Of a stretch of DNA of 6,671 nt, positions 5,685 to 6,671 are shown one piece after another; the first letter of the stretch is position 1; each line of letters begins with the position of its first letter. The stretch lies in assembly GCA_003445555.1 (NCBI GenBank), contig DMDI01000233.1, forward strand, positions 1-6,671. Reading direction: 5' to 3'. The position numbers were made by a program, and so were the translations under genes. The notes beneath the pieces are model-generated. The model was not told the DNA's origin, searched no databases, and saw nothing but the letters and a program-made list of their open reading frames with translations. This DNA is from Desulfotomaculum sp. (GTDB lineage Bacteria > Bacillota > Desulfotomaculia > Desulfotomaculales > Nap2-2B).

Positions 5685-6671
5685 TTATTTTTTCGTGGTA
5701 AAGGTAAGGATGAACTCTTCCTCTAAACCGTTATTTGTTTGACTTAATACAGCCTCCGTAGGTATTAGGAGGACATAGGTCTTCTCTCCTTTTAAAATTC
5801 CCCCCGGTCTTACTTTAAGCGTTTTACCGCTAAGACTAGCTTTAATGATTACTGGATTGCCGTCTTCATCGGATAAAACAATATTTCCAAACTCCGGACC
5901 CTTAACCAGACGGGAGGCAAAAACTACCTTAAGGGTGGGGTAACGTTGAACCTTTTCCGCTCCGTCGGGTGGGATAACGCTAACTACTTGCAGGTTACCG
6001 GCGCTTAAACCATTACCAGCATCCCCCCTGGTTACAAAAAAGTCTGTCCACGCCTCAGGAACTCCCCAGGCCGGTATATCGGCGTAAATAGCGTAAGCTC
6101 CGGGAGAAATACCCTTTGGAACGGCCAAAGCGGCCCGAAACTTGCCGAAACCATCGGTTTTTAAACTTTTGGCCGGGTCCTTAGCGTCTTTTTTTTCATT
6201 TCCGTTGGTGTCAAACCAAATTTTACCGGTAGTCCAGGGCTTAAAATTTTTTCCGTTAACCGTAATAATTGTTCCCGGCGGGCCGGTGGTTAAATTTAAA
6301 GAAAGGCTTGGGGCCGGCAGAATGTTGATTGAGCCTGAAGCCATAACGGAGGAGAGTTCGGCCCGAATATAGTAAACTCCGGCCGCAACACTGGGAATGG
6401 TTAAAGAAACAATAAATTTTCCGTAACCATTGGCGGTTACTTTTTTATAAAACTCGCCGCTGTCCCTCTCGTAATTGCCGTTAGTATCAAACCAAACCCA
6501 GCCGGGCGTGTTGGCCGGAAAACGGTGGCCGGTGACGGTAACGGTGGTGCCGGGGATTCCTTTGTTAGGGCTTAAGGAAAGAGTGGCTCCTTTAACCGTA
6601 AAATTAGCTTTGGCTAAGGTTTCGTTCGCAGACAAGCCGGCCTGAACAGGATAGGCCCCCGGAGATAAACC
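5685..6671 (-). CDS. Ig-repeat surface protein, C-terminal part (TIG-like repeats and Big_5 domain)
   Basis: The frame is open to the right edge, giving 328 visible residues, so the true start is outside the window. A TTG at 6635 is not a credible start: it has no ribosome binding site, and the in-frame codons before it encode GLSPGAYPVQAG, which matches the repeat text GISPGAYAIYAD further on. Two TIG/Ig-like repeats follow at about residues 29-118 and 119-216, each opening with (I/P)PGTxxTVxGxxF and each carrying WFDTNGN. A Big_5/SbsA-type Ig domain fills about 227-326 (VSVIPPDGAEKVQRYPTLKV to FILTFTT), the same family as in the SLH protein at the other end of the window. The protein ends in TTKK with no SLH domain or sorting signal at this end, so any export signal or anchor must be N-terminal. 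It is probably extracellular and structural or adhesive. The gap to the response regulator is 120 bases and contains a palindrome, so they are probably not one operon. Confidence 0.9.
   Translation of the reverse strand, partial: GLSPGAYPVQAGLSANETLAKANFTVKGATLSLSPNKGIPGTTVTVTGHRFPANTPGWVWFDTNGNYERDSGEFYKKVTANGYGKFIVSLTIPSVAAGVYYIRAELSSVMASGSINILPAPSLSLNLTTGPPGTIITVNGKNFKPWTTGKIWFDTNGNEKKDAKDPAKSLKTDGFGKFRAALAVPKGISPGAYAIYADIPAWGVPEAWTDFFVTRGDAGNGLSAGNLQVVSVIPPDGAEKVQRYPTLKVVFASRLVKGPEFGNIVLSDEDGNPVIIKASLSGKTLKVRPGGILKGEKTYVLLIPTEAVLSQTNNGLEEEFILTFTTKK
6024..6587 (-). repeat. Two tandem TIG/Ig-like protein repeats, each about 90-98 residues
   Basis: Copy 1 (about 6587-6318) and copy 2 (about 6317-6024) share the order GxPGTxxTVxG, WFDTNGN, GYGKF or GFGKF, and GxYxIxA. 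The 12 residues visible at the right edge are the end of at least one more copy. The loop DTNGNYERDSGE in copy 1 has acidic or amide residues at spacings resembling a calcium-binding loop; copy 2 has DTNGNEKKDAKD. Confidence 0.8.

Noticed and set aside
5670..5694. TAAGAGGTCTTA followed by T runs as a plus-strand terminator
   Set aside because: The loop would be too small or the stem only four pairs, and no plus-strand gene ends here.
6600..6635. TTG at 6635 as the start of the Ig-repeat protein
   Set aside because: The same frame stays open to the window edge and encodes the end of another repeat before the TTG; there is no ribosome binding site before it.

Overview
The window suggests a Gram-positive, spore-former-type Firmicute, most likely a clostridial lineage of the Peptococcaceae or Thermoanaerobacterales kind. 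The basis is strong AGGAGG ribosome binding sites, a surface protein ending in an S-layer homology (SLH) domain, Bacillus-type PhoP boxes, and SbsA-type (Big_5) Ig domains. No marker gene fixes the genus. Every supported gene lies on the minus strand, so the window reads biologically from right to left.

From right to left: (1) 6671-5685 is the C-terminal part of a surface protein with two TIG/Ig-like repeats and a Big_5 domain; its 5' end is outside the window. (2) 5564-4842 is an OmpR/PhoB-family response regulator with an intact winged helix but an eroded receiver acidic pocket; no histidine kinase is visible next to it. (3) 4841-4259 is a 583-base non-coding stretch. It holds four perfect TTAACA repeats at exact 11-base spacing (a PhoP box), a well-placed -10 element, and a leader of about 325 nt with a palindrome, a small hairpin and a doubtful 58-codon reading frame. 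(4) 4258-2438 is a secreted PhoA-family alkaline phosphatase with a complete active site and two added C-terminal beta domains. (5) 2433-2385 is a rho-independent terminator. (6) 2331-1231 is a protein that looks like a metallophosphoesterase/OB-fold protein with internal deletions, and it ends in the same C-terminal domain as the phosphatase. (7) 1152-1 is the N-terminal 384 residues of an Ig-like, SLH-anchored surface protein, cut by the window edge.

Together this looks like a phosphate-starvation and cell-surface locus. A PhoP-type site drives a secreted phosphatase; a second phosphoesterase-derived protein shares its C-terminal module; and S-layer or Ig-type proteins flank them. The points most worth a second look are the unusually perfect Pho box, the adjacent orphan regulator with a degenerate receiver, the phosphoesterase remnant that kept an open frame and a strong ribosome binding site, and the shared C-terminal domain.
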